DNA from: Dehalococcoidia bacterium
Lineage (GTDB): Bacteria; Chloroflexota; Dehalococcoidia; Bin125
Length of the DNA: 64,000 bases
Assembly: GCA_022825855.1 (NCBI GenBank)
Contig: JAJDWB010000009.1
Span: 1 to 64,000, forward strand
Direction: 5' to 3'
Every line of letters starts with the position of its first letter. The stretch's first letter is position 1. Shown here one piece after another: positions 60,554 to 64,000 of the stretch. The position numbers and the translations under genes are program-made. The notes under the pieces were generated by a model. That model was given only the letters and a program-made list of their open reading frames with translations. It did no database searches and was not told the DNA's origin.

Positions 60554-62467
60554 CTACTCCCCTAGCAGTGCCATGACATATTGTCGGAAGGAATCGGCAT
60601 CTGTGAAGCATCTGAAGCCAGCGGTGCTTGCCGCTGCCACGACCTCGGCTGGTTCGTTAAGCAAGAGAGCAACGGGTTCGGTCAACTCTGCCTGCAGCCC
60701 CTCTGGCCAGGCGAGGTCCAAGACCGTTGGGGCTTCTTCGCCTCCCTGAGGCGCCAACTCCTGGCCCAGGACACCTGCGGACAGTCCTTGCTGCGTGACC
60801 CACTCATTCAAGCTAAGCAACTCAAGCTCCTCGTCGTCGGGCACAGAAACGCCGCCAGCGGCTTCCAGATGAGATAGAGGCATCGTTCCTTGGCGGAGCT
60901 CGTGTAGGAGATCATTTGCGGCATCTGCCAGGAGTTCGCGTCGCCGTTTCAAGAAGTCTGTGTAGCGGTCAAGAGTCCATGGAGCACCGCTCTCAGGGAT
61001 CCACTGCGACGCCAAGACCCCAGGATGACTGGTCTCGCACTCAGGAAAATAGACTTCTGGAAGCTTGTTCCCGATGTTCTTGGCGCCGTTGCAATCCGCG
61101 GTCAGAAAGCTGAAGTTGGCCAGCGCATTAGTCTCGTACTTGTCGTACTTGCCGCGCAGCCTGGACTTCGGGAACAGGTGGTGAAGTTCCAGCCGGCTTT
61201 GCTTTCCCAACAAGTGCTGCTTGAGTTCGAGTCCGGAGCAGAAGTCGCGGGCTCCGCTGGTCCGCGTAAGCGCGTACAACAACGGGTAGAAGCGCGAATT
61301 GGTCTGCGCCGCATCGAAGTGGCCTGGCTCGACCTCGATTCGGCCGGTGCTGAGATGCAACTCGTTGATCAGCCCGTCTAGCCCGCCGCTCGACTGCTCT
61401 AAGGCCGCCAAATCGCTTTGCATCGTCGTTTCAGGGGAGCCAGAAAAGCGGCTGCGAATGGCGCTGGCCAGATACCAATACAGCAACTGGTTCTCTTCCT
61501 TCAGAGACAGGTTGCCAGACTGTTCGTCGAAGTATCGCGCCATGACGGCCAGAGCATTGTGTCCGGTCAGTACCTTTGCGTGGTCCAGCCCCAGCCGATC
61601 TCCCAGCAGGTTGAGCAGTCCTTCTACCGCGTTGACCGCACGTTGCAGACCCTCCTCCAACTCAGGCCGTGTACGTTCCCTGAGTGCGTCGAAGTTCGAC
61701 CTGCCCGTGAGGACGGTATTGACGCAGCGAAGCAGCCAAACCAGGTCGAATCGGTCGTAGCCGAGTTCGGCCCACTTCCGCAGGTGGCTCTTCATCACGT
61801 CCCTAGCCTCGGGCCACAATGCGCAAACGCGGGCAAGGGCAAGATCGCCAGCGGTCAACTTTGTGCCTCTGCTGTTCACGTCATTGAATATCTCGACGAT
61901 GTCGTCAATAGAGTGCTCCTCGATACTCACGACTTCTTCGTGGAGATCTCGCTCGCGAATCCTGCGAAGCTTGCCAAGTCGTTGGTTGTACCGCTTCCAA
62001 AGGTCGAGATTCTCACCGGCAGCGTCGTTGGCCAAATCCCCGAACTCATCGTCGCTGGCTGCCATCACCGCGGTCACATCGACCCAGCGCGGGTCATTCC
62101 TCATGGCAATCGGCTGAAAGAACTCAAACGCCTCCGTCTCAAGGTGGAATCGAAGATCGCGGAAGGCACCTGCGTTTCCATCGAAGAATGGAGGTGGTGC
62201 ACCTTTGATGACGCCATACAGTGTCGTTACTCTTTGCTGGCCGTCAAGCAGCATTCGGACTGGTGAATGACCAGGAGCCACGTCCCCTCTCACGTCGACA
62301 GAACCCAGTTGGGTCGGCCACACCAATAGGGAGCCAACAGGACGAGAGCGGTACATGGAGTAGAAGAGTCTCTTGACTTGGGTTCGGTTCCAGACGAAAC
62401 CGCGCTGAAACACGGGAAGCGCGATAAAGCCCAAGTCAACGTGGTTGAGAATCTCTGAGACCTTCAC
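60554..62467 (-). CDS. DUF262 protein with C-terminal HNH-type nuclease (GmrSD-like)
   Basis: 637 aa. Seen: DUF262 (ParB/Srx-like NTPase) with LPVFQRGFVWNRTQVKRLFYSMYRS and MLLDGQQRVTTLYGVI, a helical middle, then a DUF1524-like HNH motif, LELHHLFPKSRLRG (His429-His430) with LANFSFLTADCNGAKNIG. GmrSD-type enzymes cut modified phage DNA. Base composition is visibly less GC-rich than neighbours, with more rare codons, a sign of transfer. AAGGAG 6 nt before GTG 62467 marks the start; an upstream TTG frame is less likely. Confidence 0.85.
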   Translation of the reverse strand: MKVSEILNHVDLGFIALPVFQRGFVWNRTQVKRLFYSMYRSRPVGSLLVWPTQLGSVDVRGDVAPGHSPVRMLLDGQQRVTTLYGVIKGAPPPFFDGNAGAFRDLRFHLETEAFEFFQPIAMRNDPRWVDVTAVMAASDDEFGDLANDAAGENLDLWKRYNQRLGKLRRIRERDLHEEVVSIEEHSIDDIVEIFNDVNSRGTKLTAGDLALARVCALWPEARDVMKSHLRKWAELGYDRFDLVWLLRCVNTVLTGRSNFDALRERTRPELEEGLQRAVNAVEGLLNLLGDRLGLDHAKVLTGHNALAVMARYFDEQSGNLSLKEENQLLYWYLASAIRSRFSGSPETTMQSDLAALEQSSGGLDGLINELHLSTGRIEVEPGHFDAAQTNSRFYPLLYALTRTSGARDFCSGLELKQHLLGKQSRLELHHLFPKSRLRGKYDKYETNALANFSFLTADCNGAKNIGNKLPEVYFPECETSHPGVLASQWIPESGAPWTLDRYTDFLKRRRELLADAANDLLHELRQGTMPLSHLEAAGGVSVPDDEELELLSLNEWVTQQGLSAGVLGQELAPQGGEEAPTVLDLAWPEGLQAELTEPVALLLNEPAEVVAAASTAGFRCFTDADSFRQYVMALLGE

Positions 62468-62517
62468 GGCGTTCTCCTTGGTTGCGAACTCGCAATGCGT
62501 CAATCCCAGACGACAAG

Positions 62518-63690
62518 TTAATCCCCGATCGACCGGCGGGGGAAGTTCTTAGCCGGGTGATCCTCCAGAACTTCCTCGTCCAGGTCGATGCCCAATCCCG
62601 GGGACGTAGGCAACGCGATGTAGCTGTCCTCGACCTCGAAAGCAGGCGTGGCGGCCTCCTGGCCCCAGGGTTCGAAGTTGACGAAGTACTCGGTGATGAT
62701 GAAGTTGGGCATCGTGGCGGCGGCGTTGAGCGTCGAGGCGAGCGCGACCGTGGTCGAGTTGTAGTTGTGCGGCGCGACGGCGACGAAGTAAACTTCGGCC
62801 ATCGCGGCGATCTCGGTCAGCTCCTTGATCCCTCCGACGTTGGCGACATCGGGATTGATGATCTCGGCGGCGCGCTGCTCGAAGGCCTCGCGGAACTCAA
62901 ACTTGGTGTAGAGCTCCTCGCCGGTCACGGTGGGGATTTTGATCTGCGCGGTGGCGGCGGCGAGCGCGGTCATGTTCTCCGCCCAGACCGGCTCCTCGAA
63001 CCAGAACGGCTCGTACTCCTCCACCATCTGCGACAGCCGCACGGCGTTGGACGGGCTGAGCCTGCGGTGGATTTCGAGCAGCACGTCGACCTCGGAGCCG
63101 ACAGCCTCGCGCACGGCGCGGACACGCTCGGCAGCGAGTCGGAGTTCCTTCATGCCGACGTAGCTGCGCCACTTGCCGGGCACGGGGTCGAACTTGAGCG
63201 CCGTGAAGCCGCGCTCGACCATCGCGCGGGCGCGGGCCTGCAGCTCCTCGATGTCGTCCATCCTGGCCCAGCCGTTGGCGTAGACGCGCAGCTGGTCACG
63301 GACGGCGCCGCCGAGCAGTTGGTGAACGGGCAGGCCCGCCCGCTTGCCGGCCAGGTCCCACATCGCCTGCTCGACGCCGGAGACGGCCGAGTAGAGGTCC
63401 ATCGCGCCGCGGCGGTTGCCGAAGTCGTTATAGATCGCGTCGGTCCAGGGCTTGATCCGGGCAGCGTCCCAGCCGACGATGTAGCGCCGCATCGCGTCGA
63501 GGTGGGCCACAATCTGGATGTCGCGGTCCGACTGGGTGTAGCACTCGCCCCAGCCATGCAGGCCGTCGGCGGTTTCGAGCCGGACGAAGCAGAGGTTCTT
63601 GCCGGCGATGTAGCGGTCGGGCTGGCCGCTGTCCGGCGGCGTCGGGTGGACCAGGTAAGTGCGCAGGTCGACGATCGTGGAATCGGACAT
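62518..63690 (-). CDS. Mandelate racemase / muconate lactonizing enzyme family (enolase superfamily)
   Basis: 390 aa. Seen: an N-terminal capping domain (about 1-125), ALKFDP with the Lys, metal ligands in LLEIHRR (Glu), WFEEP (Glu) and TGEELYTKFEF (Glu), INPDVANVGGI, and APHNYNSTTV with the catalytic His. This layout (E-x-H after strand 3 and APH) matches galactonate dehydratase-like acid-sugar dehydratases. Substrate unknown. Such enzymes are greatly expanded in SAR202-type Chloroflexota. Confidence 0.9.
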   Translation of the reverse strand: MSDSTIVDLRTYLVHPTPPDSGQPDRYIAGKNLCFVRLETADGLHGWGECYTQSDRDIQIVAHLDAMRRYIVGWDAARIKPWTDAIYNDFGNRRGAMDLYSAVSGVEQAMWDLAGKRAGLPVHQLLGGAVRDQLRVYANGWARMDDIEELQARARAMVERGFTALKFDPVPGKWRSYVGMKELRLAAERVRAVREAVGSEVDVLLEIHRRLSPSNAVRLSQMVEEYEPFWFEEPVWAENMTALAAATAQIKIPTVTGEELYTKFEFREAFEQRAAEIINPDVANVGGIKELTEIAAMAEVYFVAVAPHNYNSTTVALASTLNAAATMPNFIITEYFVNFEPWGQEAATPAFEVEDSYIALPTSPGLGIDLDEEVLEDHPAKNFPRRSIGD

Positions 63691-63753
63691 GTGAGTGCTC
63701 GCAGTCGCTGAAGATGATGCAGGTCGCTCACACGATATCGGCGGGTGTGGGGC

Positions 63754-64000
63754 TCATCGTTGCGGGAGCAGGGCCTCGACTTCGCGGATCAGGACGGGGA
63801 GGTGCTGCTGGATGACGTTCCAGACAGTTTCGTCGCTGAGCTCTTCGTACTCATGCAGAATGGCGTTGCGAAAGGCGACGACGCTGCTGGCGCCGGTGAT
63901 GAGTGCGCTGACCTCCGGGTCCGTTCGGTTCAGCCGCGCGACTGCTTCGCCGATGATCGTGAATTCGCGCTCAATCTGGTGGCGCAATCGGATGTCGCTC
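63754..64000 (-). CDS. HepT/DUF86-like toxin, partial at window edge
   Basis: The C-terminal 82 residues are visible; the frame runs off the window end (codons to 63999 read SDIRLRHQIEREF). Seen: IIGEAVARLNRTDPE and FRNAILHEYEEL, the Rx4-6H.Y motif of HepT RNase-like toxins, usually paired with a MntA nucleotidyltransferase antitoxin. The partner would lie upstream, to the right of the window. Confidence 0.75.
   Translation of the reverse strand, partial: SDIRLRHQIEREFTIIGEAVARLNRTDPEVSALITGASSVVAFRNAILHEYEELSDETVWNVIQQHLPVLIREVEALLPQR

Overview
The window is about 65% GC and densely coded, with many GTG starts and many genes whose stop and start codons overlap (ATGA, GTGA, TGATG). Core genes and gene orders (mraZ to ftsZ, yggS-proC-yggT, recA-recX-rny) are clearly bacterial. 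The accessory genes are CaiB/BaiF CoA-transferases, an enolase-superfamily dehydratase, a GMC oxidoreductase, a thiolase-like/DUF35 pair, serine hydrolases and a single-chain acyl-CoA carboxylase. That mix is typical of high-GC marine or sponge-associated Chloroflexota of the SAR202/Dehalococcoidia type. The taxonomic call is an inference from gene content, not a sequence match.

Layout. 1-4 kb: an orphan phage-type terminase large subunit, purC-purS, hisB and a ferritin-like protein. 4-13 kb: a long minus-strand run with a PLPC-like protein, hisD-hisC, an FN3 membrane-anchored protein, a CMD-like protein, a CaiB transferase, a large secreted protein and an isocitrate-lyase-superfamily enzyme. 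13-15 kb: an NfeD protease and a DUF1801 protein on the plus strand. 15-34 kb: a minus-strand division and cell-wall (dcw) operon, mraZ-rsmH-[638-bp insert]-ftsL-ftsI-murF-mraY-murD-ftsW-murG-murC-murB-ddl-ftsQ-ftsA-ftsZ, running into trmD and rplS. murE is missing from its usual place between ftsI and murF. 34-43 kb: plus-strand housekeeping genes (mogA-like, B12-type radical SAM, yggS-proC-yggT, recA-recX, rny, PHP phosphoesterase, fabZ), then tRNA-Asp. 43-59 kb: a catabolic and transport region (acyl-CoA carboxylase, fused CaiB-CaiB, GMC oxidoreductase, two tandem DHA2 MFS transporters, DUF35 and thiolase-like proteins, two penicillin-binding/beta-lactamase-fold proteins). 59-64 kb: an accessory stretch with a VapBC-type toxin-antitoxin pair, a DUF262/HNH defence-type nuclease of visibly lower GC, an enolase-superfamily enzyme and a partial HepT-like gene at the edge.

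The most unusual structure is the insert between rsmH and ftsL. It holds two imperfect copies of a palindromic unit of about 155 bp, each closed by the same perfect 10-bp helix, with compensatory changes in the inner helices. The insert is bounded by a 13-bp direct repeat (12/13 identical) containing the TGATG stop/start overlap, and it keeps one minus-strand frame open from end to end. This fits a mobile structured element inserted into the operon junction. Elsewhere, short REP-like palindromes lie between genes and also inside two coding frames (the terminase and the CaiB-CaiB linker).

At least six genes that begin transcription units have a TANNNT hexamer 6-8 nt before the start codon, which suggests leaderless mRNAs are common in this organism.
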